A DNA stretch of 35,699 bases from Spirochaetaceae bacterium (GTDB lineage: Bacteria; Spirochaetota; Spirochaetia; SZUA-6; Bin103). The notes under the pieces are model-generated. The model saw only the letters and a list, made by a program, of their open reading frames with translations. It did not search any database and had not been told where the DNA came from. The DNA lies in assembly GCA_028818385.1 (NCBI GenBank), contig JAPPNY010000117.1:1-35699 (forward strand), given 5' to 3'. Positions 15,629 through 22,794 of the stretch are shown in pieces. A program made the translations under genes and the position numbers. Position 1 is the stretch's first letter. Every line of letters begins with the position of its first letter.

Positions 15629-17160
15629 TGCGGCCTGCGGACCTGCAGGCCTGCTTCGCCGGGTACGCCGCATTGCGCGCCGAGCTGTCGGCTTGGCTGG
15701 CGCAGAGCGTGCGCAGCGACGGTCCCGGCCCCAACGGCGGCGGGGAGGACGAGGCCAACTACGCCCTGGCGTGGTTCGGGCACTACCTGGTCACCCGCGA
15801 GCCGGCGATTGCCGACCGGTTTCGCGAGCTGCTGGCCGCGCTCGCCGCGTGGGTCGAAACGAGCTGCTTCCACGGCTACGAGCCGGAGGCGGAGGCCCAC
15901 CACGGCACCGAGCCGTTCATCCTGTTCCTGCCGCGCTACCTGGCGCTATTCCCGCAGGACCAGACCGCCGTGCGGCTGCTGCTGGACGCCGCCGAGCACG
16001 TCGGCAACTGGTGCGCGGACGTGCCGGCGTGGTTCGACGACCGGCGCGGCTGCTTCCGATCCTTCCACATCGGTTCGCGGGTGGTGGCAGACGATCCCCG
16101 CTTCGCCTTCGAGCTGGCCGAGCATTTCCGTTTCCTGCATCTCGCCCTCGCCGCCTGGCGCGTGTCCGGCGAGTCCCGCTACCTGGAGTGGGCCGACCGC
16201 TACTGCACCGTGTGGGCGCACCGCATCGCCCGGGTGGAAGACCGCTTCCCGCTGCTCTGGACCCAGGACGGCGCGCCCGTCCGCGAAGCAGCGGTCGCCG
16301 GCCAGCCGATCGCCGCCGCGGCGGGGGCGGGCCATCACGTGGCCGGAGATCCGCTGGCCGGCCTGGAGAACCTGCTGGCCTCGGGCGCCATCTACGCCCT
16401 GGGCGACCTCTATCACGCATCCCGCGCCGACCGGTACCGCGCTGCCGCGCGCCGCCTGGCGGAGCCGCTGGTTGCCGAGCTGGCCGACCCGTACGCCGAC
16501 CCCGCCGCCGCGGCGCTGTGCTACTACCGCCAGACCTTCGGCGACCGTTCCCTGGACGGCGCCATCCGTACGCAGTTCGAGCGCTTCGCCCCGCCGTCTT
16601 CGCGGCCGCTGGCGATGGTCTTCCCCGAGGAGCAGCGACGGGTGGGCGTGGGTGTCGGCAGGCGCAGGGACATGATCCACTGGGCGGAATGGCACGAAGA
16701 CGGCACCACGCGGCCCACGCGCGAACCGTGCACCGCCGCCCTGACGCTGGCCTACCAGATGACCGGCGACGCCGGCTACGCGGCGCGCGCCCTCGACACC
16801 GCGGCGCGCAAGCTGGCGATGGCCCGCCGGGTGCTGCGCGGCGGCCGCGAGCACGCCGACATGGGCGGCGCCGTCTGTTCGGTCGCTGCCGGCCACGGCC
16901 GCAACTGGGGCACCGGCGCCGTGACCGGCTGCTACGGCCCGCTGCTGCTGGGAACCTGCGACCGGATGGGCGCCCTGACGCCCCGCATCGAGCTCGCCGG
17001 TGCGCCGGCCGGCCTGCTCTCCCTGGTGTCCGACGACGCGGTGCGCTTCCTCAACGGTTCCGGCGATGTCATCGCCTGCCGCTGGCGCCACGCGGAGGCC
17101 GGCCGGTGGCACGAGCTCAGCCTCTCCGCGGGTTCGGAGACGACCGCCCCGCTCTCCTGA
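15628..17160 (+). CDS. Large helical protein, possible alpha/alpha-barrel carbohydrate enzyme
   Basis: I do not recognise a named family for this 510-residue protein. It is rich in paired helices with repeated aromatic and small residues (for example LALAAWRVSGESRYLEWADRY and LTLAYQMTGDAGYAARALDTAA), the look of an (alpha/alpha)6 toroid as in unsaturated glucuronyl hydrolases and related enzymes. Acidic and aromatic clusters such as HWAEWHEDG lie mid to late in the chain, and the last 70 residues resemble a small beta domain. No signal peptide is seen. The ATG at 15628 overlaps the upstream stop (TGATG); TTG at 15625 is an alternative. Being downstream of the PL22-like gene supports a role in uronide or oligosaccharide breakdown, but this is inference. 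Confidence 0.85.
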   Translation: MRPADLQACFAGYAALRAELSAWLAQSVRSDGPGPNGGGEDEANYALAWFGHYLVTREPAIADRFRELLAALAAWVETSCFHGYEPEAEAHHGTEPFILFLPRYLALFPQDQTAVRLLLDAAEHVGNWCADVPAWFDDRRGCFRSFHIGSRVVADDPRFAFELAEHFRFLHLALAAWRVSGESRYLEWADRYCTVWAHRIARVEDRFPLLWTQDGAPVREAAVAGQPIAAAAGAGHHVAGDPLAGLENLLASGAIYALGDLYHASRADRYRAAARRLAEPLVAELADPYADPAAAALCYYRQTFGDRSLDGAIRTQFERFAPPSSRPLAMVFPEEQRRVGVGVGRRRDMIHWAEWHEDGTTRPTREPCTAALTLAYQMTGDAGYAARALDTAARKLAMARRVLRGGREHADMGGAVCSVAAGHGRNWGTGAVTGCYGPLLLGTCDRMGALTPRIELAGAPAGLLSLVSDDAVRFLNGSGDVIACRWRHAEAGRWHELSLSAGSETTAPLS

Positions 17161-17203
17161 CCCCGTCCGACTCCTCGGCAGTCGTTGGCAGCCGCGACCG
17201 TCA

Positions 17204-17764
17204 TCAGCTAAGTTCGCCTATCGCCTCATCGAGCAGCGGCAGCAGGTCCGACTGCCCGAGAGCGCGCTCCAACTGCCCGAGCAGATCCCTCGCCTCATCC
17301 AGGTCGACATCGCCGCTCGCGAGCAGCGAACGAAGATCTTCCAGGTCCTTGCCGCGGCCGGCCAGCACCTTCATGACCACCAGGTCGGTCGCATGCGCGA
17401 CGGGCACGAGAACGCCGTCGATCGCTTCGCGCGTCGCGCGGTCGAGCGCCAGCGCCTCCAGTCCGGATCCGCCGAGCACCAAGTCGACCTCCATTCCCGA
17501 TGGGTGAACGAGGGGGATGACCGCGCCCTCGGCAAGGAGCTCTTCGGCGATGTCCGGAAAGCGATGGCGCAAGCCCTCCGACTCGAGCGCGCGGATGAGA
17601 TCCCGTAGGCGCGTCCGTTCCACGTCGACGGTGACGTCGACATCCTGCGTCGCCCGTGGCGCGCCTCGCACGCTGACGGCCTGAGCCCCGAACACGAACC
17701 ACGGCACACCTTGCCCGTCGAGCACCCGAGCCAGCGCGCGCAGCGTGTCAGCGAGCGCCGACAT
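17204..17764 (-). CDS. Nucleotidyltransferase-fold protein (AbiEii/DUF6036-like)
   Basis: This 186-residue protein has a minimal nucleotidyltransferase pattern: FGAQAVSVRG followed by R-A-T-Q-D-V-D-V-T-V, the G-x-x-A...T-x-D-x-D signature of the fold, and a later VDLVLGG that could supply the third carboxylate. Such proteins often form toxin or antitoxin halves (AbiEii, MenA-like) paired with a small upstream gene. Its start (ATG 17764, or GTG 17773) overlaps the end of the small upstream gene, so the two are coupled. The gene converges on the large helical protein gene 43 bases away. Whether it is a toxin, an antitoxin or an enzyme is not decided by the sequence. Confidence 0.85.
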   Translation of the reverse strand: MSALADTLRALARVLDGQGVPWFVFGAQAVSVRGAPRATQDVDVTVDVERTRLRDLIRALESEGLRHRFPDIAEELLAEGAVIPLVHPSGMEVDLVLGGSGLEALALDRATREAIDGVLVPVAHATDLVVMKVLAGRGKDLEDLRSLLASGDVDLDEARDLLGQLERALGQSDLLPLLDEAIGELS

Positions 17765-18005
17765 GGGCTGCACGGTCGAGGAGCGCGCGGACGCGCCGAT
17801 GGGCGGCCAGATCGTCGCGGCGAGTCGCTTCGTCCGGCCAGCCGGGCCTGGTAGCCCGAGCCGCTTCGTAGAGGTCGATGGCGAGCCGGACCTTGCGGTC
17901 CACCGGCAGGGTGGCCCGGTGTCTTCGAGCCAGCCGTTCGGCGGCCCCCCAGTCGCGAGCAGCGTAGCCCCGGAGGTCTTCGGGATCGAGCACCGGTGCG
18001 GTCAC
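17748..18005 (-). CDS. Small helical protein paired with the nucleotidyltransferase
   Basis: This 85-residue protein is mostly helical, with a conserved-looking central stretch (IDLYEAARATRPGWP, then RRDDLAAHRRVRALLDRAAHV). Similar small proteins are commonly encoded just upstream of nucleotidyltransferases of this type. It has no motif that names a reaction. I place the start at GTG 18005, which has a G-rich stretch five bases upstream and leaves 52 bases to the divergent gene at 18058; the open frame itself continues into that gene. Its end overlaps the nucleotidyltransferase start by 17 bases or more, so they form a two-gene operon, possibly a toxin-antitoxin module. Confidence 0.7.
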   Translation of the reverse strand: MTAPVLDPEDLRGYAARDWGAAERLARRHRATLPVDRKVRLAIDLYEAARATRPGWPDEATRRDDLAAHRRVRALLDRAAHVGAR

Positions 18006-18057
18006 AATCCCCGTCCCATGGTGCGGATGGATGGTACCATGACGCCCGCTTCGAACC

Positions 18058-18996
18058 ATGTTCTCACTGCCCGGACACACCATCGGCGACTGCTGGTTCG
18101 TGGTTCATGACGGGATAGCTCACTGCTTCTTGTGCACATCACCGAAGCCGCAACCGAGCTGGCACTGGGACATCGGCCACGCGGTCAGCGAGGACCTGCG
18201 GAGCTGGCGCTACGTCGGCTTGGCCTTGCGTCGAGGTCGCGCCGATGCTTGGGACAGTCAGACGCTGTCCACCGGCTGCGTGGTCGAGCATCACGGCCGA
18301 TTCTGGATGGCCTACAGCGCCATCCGCCGGGGCGAGAACCCGCCGACCCGCAAGGTTCACCGCGTCGGCATCGCCGTCTCCGACGACCTGTTCCGGTGGC
18401 GCAAGTGCGGCACCGGGCCGGTCAACCAGCGCGACCCGCGCCACTACGAGCGGCTGGGCCCCGCGCGATCCGCCTTCGGCCAATGGCGCGACCCGTATCT
18501 CCTGGTCGAGGGCGACCACATCTACCAGTACGTCTGCGCGCGCAGCAAGGCCCGGGACCGGAGCCACCGCGGCACGGTCGGCCTGGCGGTCAGCGACGAC
18601 ATGCTGAGGTGGCGGGTGCAGCCGCCCTTGCAGGTGGAGCCGATAGCCACCGAGATCGAGGTCCCGCAGGTCTACCGGACCGGCGGGCGCTACTACCTGG
18701 TCTGCTGCGCGCCCGCCGCCTGGCTGCTGCCGTCGTTCAGGCGAAGGTTCCCCGGCCACCGCTTCCGCGATGCCGACTACGCGATGGTCGGCGCCTCCCC
18801 GACCGGACCGTTCACCCTGCATGGCACCGGCGAGATTCTGCCGGCAAGGGATAGCGGCAGGCCGTACGCCAGCCGTCTGGTACGCTGGCAGGGCGGCTGG
18901 TATCTGCTCGGGACCGTGCGTGAGGACGGGCAACGGTATGTCTGCGACCCGATGCCGGTCGTCGCGGACGCTACCGGCATCCACGCCGTCTCATGA
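18058..18996 (+). CDS. Five-bladed propeller glycosidase-like protein (GH43/GH32 clan)
   Basis: This 312-residue protein has the motifs of a five-bladed beta-propeller glycosidase: an early aspartate D11 (IGDCWFVVHDG), the middle W-R-D-P (144-146) seen in GH32/GH68, and a glutamate E201 in IEVPQVYRTGGRYYLVC where the acid/base residue is expected. Repeated V-S-D-D-L/M-x-x-W stretches mark blades. Members cleave furanosides or fructosides, but assignment to one family is not safe. No signal peptide is visible. The ATG at 18058 has no strong ribosome site; a TACCAT lies 17 bases upstream. It is the first of a three-gene unit with the GH32-like gene (10 bases) and a PhyH gene. Confidence 0.88.
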   Translation: MFSLPGHTIGDCWFVVHDGIAHCFLCTSPKPQPSWHWDIGHAVSEDLRSWRYVGLALRRGRADAWDSQTLSTGCVVEHHGRFWMAYSAIRRGENPPTRKVHRVGIAVSDDLFRWRKCGTGPVNQRDPRHYERLGPARSAFGQWRDPYLLVEGDHIYQYVCARSKARDRSHRGTVGLAVSDDMLRWRVQPPLQVEPIATEIEVPQVYRTGGRYYLVCCAPAAWLLPSFRRRFPGHRFRDADYAMVGASPTGPFTLHGTGEILPARDSGRPYASRLVRWQGGWYLLGTVREDGQRYVCDPMPVVADATGIHAVS

Positions 18997-19006
18997 GGAG
19001 TGATGC

Positions 19007-20491
19007 ATGGCAATCGTAACCGACGAGCTGGCGCTCAATTACCACCTGATGCACCCGGGCGACGACAGCGCCCCCGGCGACCCCAACCCGGCCTATTTCC
19101 TGGACGGCACGTACCACCTGCACTACATCCTGCGGCACCCCTGGCACGGCGCGCCGGCGCGCCCGCGTCACGGCCAGGCGTCGTTCTCGTTCATCCACGT
19201 CACCAGCCCGGATCTGCTGCACTGGACGTGGCAGACCACGAAGCTGCAGCCCTCCTTCACCGGGCACGGGATGTTCAGCGGCACGGGGTTCATCACCAGC
19301 GAGGGGAAGCCGGCGGCCATCTACTGCGGCGTGTGCGAGCCGGGCAACACCTTCATCGCGGTCGCGGACGACAACGACCTGAGCTCGTGGCAGAAGCCCT
19401 ACGCCGTCGTGCCGCGTGGCGTCCCCGCCGGCAAGGCCGTGCGGCTGCTCGGCGACCCGGATCTGTTCCAGGTGGGCGGCACCTACTACGTCTACTCGGC
19501 CGGCGACAACCTGGAGCTGTGCAAGTCCACGGACCTGGTCGACTGGACCTACGTGGGCCCGCTCATGCAGCGCGAGCTGCCGGACGTCGCCCTGGGCGAG
19601 GACACCTCCTGCGCCAACCTGTTCCCGCTCGGCGACCGGTGGATGCTGCTCTGCATCAGCCACCAGCTCGGCTGCCGGTACTACCTCGGTGACTGGGACG
19701 GCGAAGCCGAGCAGTTCGTCCCGGAGCGGCACGGACGCATGAACTGGCGGCGCGCCGGCCAGTCGCTGGCCGATCCGGTCTACCGCGACTTCTTCGCGCC
19801 AGAGAGCGTGCTGACCCCGGACGGCAGGCGGGTGATGTGGGCGTGGCTGGCAACCGCGGACCCAGCGATCAACCTGCGCACCGTGCAGTCCCTGCCGCGC
19901 GAGCTCAGCCTGCACGACGACGGCAGCCTGCGCATCGAGCCGCTCACGGAGCTTCGGTCGCTGCGCCGTGAGCCGGTCACGATCCGCGACGTCACCCTCA
20001 CCCCGCCGGGCCGGGACGCTCCGGACCACGCGAGCGCGCGCATCGCCGACCTGGACGGCGACGCGTTCGAGATACGGATCACCGTCGACCGGGCGCAGGC
20101 GGAACGGAAACGGTTCGGGGTCCGGCTGTTCGCCGACGACGGCGACGGCGGGCTCCTGATCCTGCTGCGGCCGGAAACCGGCACGCTGTGCGTCGGCGAC
20201 ACGGAGGCGCCCTTCGCCGTCGCCGACCTGCCGGCGGGCGAGGACCTGGACCTGCGCATCTTCGTCGACAAGTACCTGGTGGAGGTGTTCGCTAACGGCC
20301 GCCAGGCCGCGCTGAGCGTCTTCATGGGGTACCGCGACGGTGGCAACCAAGTGCGGGGCTACGTCTTCGGCCGCAGCGACAAGGTGGCGCCGACCACGTT
20401 CCGCAGCGTGGAGATCTGGAAGCTGAAGCCGACCAACCAGGGGTTCTTCGCGGCGCGCGCGAACCCGATCTGGCAACCCGATACCCAGTAA
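19007..20491 (+). CDS. GH32-like glycoside hydrolase (beta-fructosidase family)
   Basis: This 494-residue protein has both GH32 parts: an N-terminal five-bladed propeller and a C-terminal beta-sandwich whose DLRIFVDKYLVEVFANGR is a hallmark of the family. Catalytic motifs are shifted from the textbook form: G-D25-P-N-P in place of N-D-P-N-G, G-D150-P in place of R-D-P, and E198-D-T-S-C in place of E-C-P. Length is normal. There is no signal peptide, so it probably acts on imported oligosaccharide. The ATG at 19007 follows GAGGAG by eight bases. It is between a GH43-like gene and a PhyH gene with gaps of 10 and 13 bases, so all three should share a transcript. A fructoside is the default guess, but the altered motifs leave room for another substrate. 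Confidence 0.92.
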   Translation: MAIVTDELALNYHLMHPGDDSAPGDPNPAYFLDGTYHLHYILRHPWHGAPARPRHGQASFSFIHVTSPDLLHWTWQTTKLQPSFTGHGMFSGTGFITSEGKPAAIYCGVCEPGNTFIAVADDNDLSSWQKPYAVVPRGVPAGKAVRLLGDPDLFQVGGTYYVYSAGDNLELCKSTDLVDWTYVGPLMQRELPDVALGEDTSCANLFPLGDRWMLLCISHQLGCRYYLGDWDGEAEQFVPERHGRMNWRRAGQSLADPVYRDFFAPESVLTPDGRRVMWAWLATADPAINLRTVQSLPRELSLHDDGSLRIEPLTELRSLRREPVTIRDVTLTPPGRDAPDHASARIADLDGDAFEIRITVDRAQAERKRFGVRLFADDGDGGLLILLRPETGTLCVGDTEAPFAVADLPAGEDLDLRIFVDKYLVEVFANGRQAALSVFMGYRDGGNQVRGYVFGRSDKVAPTTFRSVEIWKLKPTNQGFFAARANPIWQPDTQ

Positions 20492-20498
20492 AGGAGGT
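20489..20498 (+). promoter_or_regulatory. Strong Shine-Dalgarno site before the PhyH gene
   Basis: TAAAGGAGGT overlaps the GH32-like stop codon and lies six bases before the ATG at 20505. It matches the anti-Shine-Dalgarno sequence almost fully, showing that classical initiation is used in this genome. Confidence 0.8.
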
Positions 20499-20504
20499 CC
20501 CCTG

Positions 20505-21263
20505 ATGATCGAGCTGTCCAGCGAGCAGATCGCGCACTACCGCCGGCACGGCTTCCTGGTCGTGCCCGACCTGCTCACCGGCCACGAGGTGCAGGCATTC
20601 GTCGACCACGAGGCGTCGGGGAACGCTCAGGTCGGCCTCGGGCTGCGGGCGCACGTGGAGGATCCGATGCGCGACTACGTGGCGCGCCACCCCAACGTCG
20701 CCGGGGTGGCGGGACAACTCCTTGGCGCCACGCCCTGCATCGTGCAGAGCATGTACCTGGCCAAGTATGCCGGCCGCTCCCCGGAGGACACGCAGGGCAT
20801 CTCCCTGCACCAGGACCAGCGCTACCTTCCCACGGATCCTGCGACGCTCATGGCGTGCTGGGTCGCGTTGAGCGACACCGACCCCGGCAACGGCGGCCTC
20901 TGTGTCGTACCGGGGTCGCACCAGGACCCGCTGCACGACACCCACCAGGCCGCATCCCCCGAGCACCGAAGCTGGCGGAAGAACTACGAGATGCGCGACC
21001 GCGACGGCAGGGAGTGGATCCAGGAGATGTACTCGTTCGAGGTCGACGACGTCGACTCGCTGGACATCCGCCGCCTGACGGTCCCGCGCGGATCGGGGGT
21101 GTTCTTCACCGGCATGACCGTCCACGGCTCCTACGCCAACAAGTCGGCCCACCGCGACCGGCTGGCGTTCGCCGTCCACTACGTGAGCGACGGCACCTGG
21201 GTGTACCGCGGCGACGTGCAGGACACGGTCTCCGCCGGCGAGTACTCGAAGCCCCTACGGTAG
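20505..21263 (+). CDS. Phytanoyl-CoA dioxygenase (PhyH) family protein 3
   Basis: This 252-residue Fe(II)/2-oxoglutarate oxygenase starts with the usual EQIAHYRRHGFLVVPDLL helix. The metal motif is in SLHQDQRYL, followed by the CVVPGSHQDP turn; the distal histidine is in TVHGSYANKS with an arginine a few residues on (HRDRLAF). The chain is compact and complete for the family. It is the third gene of the GH43-GH32-PhyH unit and has the best ribosome site in the window, so it is probably made in good amount. Its association with two propeller glycosidases suggests the oxidation of a sugar-linked group before or after glycoside cleavage, but the substrate cannot be read from the sequence. Confidence 0.94.
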   Translation: MIELSSEQIAHYRRHGFLVVPDLLTGHEVQAFVDHEASGNAQVGLGLRAHVEDPMRDYVARHPNVAGVAGQLLGATPCIVQSMYLAKYAGRSPEDTQGISLHQDQRYLPTDPATLMACWVALSDTDPGNGGLCVVPGSHQDPLHDTHQAASPEHRSWRKNYEMRDRDGREWIQEMYSFEVDDVDSLDIRRLTVPRGSGVFFTGMTVHGSYANKSAHRDRLAFAVHYVSDGTWVYRGDVQDTVSAGEYSKPLR

Positions 21264-22781
21264 TCAGCCAAACGCGCCTGACGCGGGCTCGTCGCCGAGG
21301 AGCGCGGCGCTGGCCTCGCGGACCGTCCCGTACTCGCTGGCGGCGACCGCCGCGCAGAGAGCCGCGCCGACCGCCGCCTCTTCGGTGAGGGTGCCGATGA
21401 CCGGCGGGTGACCGAACAGATGAGCCAGCTCCCGGCGGAGGATGGGGTTGAGCCGAAGGCCGTTCCCCGAGCCGACCAGGATCGTCCGCTCTCCGGCGCC
21501 GAGCGCCAGCGCTCGGCGGTAGGCGTCATGCAACTCGCGGGCCATCCCGTTCAGCAGCGCCCGCGCCAGGTTGCCCGGCGTGAAGTTGGCGGAGCTAAGG
21601 CCCTCGAAGCGAGCCCGCTCGTCGGTGTCGGCCGGCGTCCCGTCGAACAGCGGCACGCAACGGACGCCGCCGGCGTCCTCGCCGGCCGCATCGGCCGCGG
21701 CCACCAGGCGCTCGTACACCGTGTTCGGCTCCGGATCGACGCCCGTGCCCGTCGCACCGAGGGTTGCGGCCTGTGCCACGAACTCCCGCAGATAGCGGAA
21801 GTTGCGGCCGCCCACCCGGCCCACCGAGGCCAGCAGGTAGCCGCTCTGCATGAACGGGCGAAGCTCCAGCCAGCCCGGCTCGACCGGCTCGCCGACGAAC
21901 ACGCTCATCTGCCCGCCGGTGCCGACGTTGACCGCCACCGATTCGGCGTGGCGGGCGACCGACCCGGCGAACGAGCACTGGTGGTCGCCCGACGCGACGG
22001 CGACCGGCGTGCCGGACGGAAGCCCGAGCCGCGCCGCGACCGGCGCCGCCAGCGGACCCGCGACCCGCGCCGCGCCGGCAAGCGGCGGCAGCAACGCCTC
22101 CACAAGCCCCAGCGCGCCGGCCAGCTCCCGGTCCCAGTCGCCGGCGAACACGTCGTAGACGCCCCACCCGTGGGCGATGGTGGGGTCGAGGGCATGCGCG
22201 CCGCCCGTGAGGCGGTGGACCAGGTAGTCCGGGGCCGTCGCGGCACGCGCCCCGTCCGCGAGGGCGCCGTCGGCGCGCAGCCGGAACAGCAGGGCGGCGG
22301 TGTGCTTCGGGTCCAGCGGGCAGCCGGTCCGCTTGAAGCGCGGCAGGCTCCTGCCCTCCCGGCGCGCCCCGCCGCGCTCGGCAACCAGGTCGATGTACGT
22401 GGGGGCATCGGCGGCGGTGCTCGACGGCTCGCTCGCCCGCCGGTCCTGCCAATTGATGTGCGGGCCTGCCGGCCGCCCGTCGGCGCCGAGCACCTGGCAG
22501 CCGTGCTGCTGGCCGGTCACGCCGATGGCGTCGAAGCCCGCTCCGTCGCCGGCCCGCTCGACCACGCGACGCGCCAGGTCGACGGCGTCGGCGACCATGC
22601 CGTCCAGGTCCCACTCGGAACGGCCTTTGCGGCGATCCGTTGGCGAGGTCGTCTCGCGCCCGTTCGCGGCCGACTCCACCGCCACCGGTGCCCGCCGCCC
22701 GGTGTCCAGCGCCAGCGCGGTCAGGCTGGTGGAGCCAAGGTCGATGGCGAGGTAGCGGCCCACACCGCATGGGGCCTCCAT
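21264..22781 (-). CDS. FGGY-family carbohydrate kinase (xylulokinase/sedoheptulokinase-like)
   Basis: This 505-residue protein phosphorylates a sugar using ATP. The FGGY fold is shown by YLAIDLGSTSLTALALD at the start, IGVTGQQHGCQVL in domain I, the catalytic aspartate region VASGDHQCSFAG, a VNVGTGGQMSVFV loop, and the C-terminal ATP-site LVGSGNGLRLNPIL. The Q-Q-H-G and V-N-V-G-T-G-G forms resemble sedoheptulokinase and some xylulokinases more than glycerol kinase. The start is ATG at 22781, 13 bases after the PhyH-HEAT stop; the ribosome site is poor and GTG a few codons later is possible. D-xylulose from the dehydrogenase pair at 29510-31299 would be one candidate substrate, but the genes are on different operons. 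Confidence 0.92.
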   Translation of the reverse strand: MEAPCGVGRYLAIDLGSTSLTALALDTGRRAPVAVESAANGRETTSPTDRRKGRSEWDLDGMVADAVDLARRVVERAGDGAGFDAIGVTGQQHGCQVLGADGRPAGPHINWQDRRASEPSSTAADAPTYIDLVAERGGARREGRSLPRFKRTGCPLDPKHTAALLFRLRADGALADGARAATAPDYLVHRLTGGAHALDPTIAHGWGVYDVFAGDWDRELAGALGLVEALLPPLAGAARVAGPLAAPVAARLGLPSGTPVAVASGDHQCSFAGSVARHAESVAVNVGTGGQMSVFVGEPVEPGWLELRPFMQSGYLLASVGRVGGRNFRYLREFVAQAATLGATGTGVDPEPNTVYERLVAAADAAGEDAGGVRCVPLFDGTPADTDERARFEGLSSANFTPGNLARALLNGMARELHDAYRRALALGAGERTILVGSGNGLRLNPILRRELAHLFGHPPVIGTLTEEAAVGAALCAAVAASEYGTVREASAALLGDEPASGAFG

Positions 22782-22794
22782 CTGACGGCCGTTG

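Noticed and set aside
18031..18040. Palindrome ATGGTACCAT in the divergent region 18006-18057
   Set aside because: It could provide -10 boxes on both strands, but I found no -35 element on either side and the palindrome does not extend; chance is likely.
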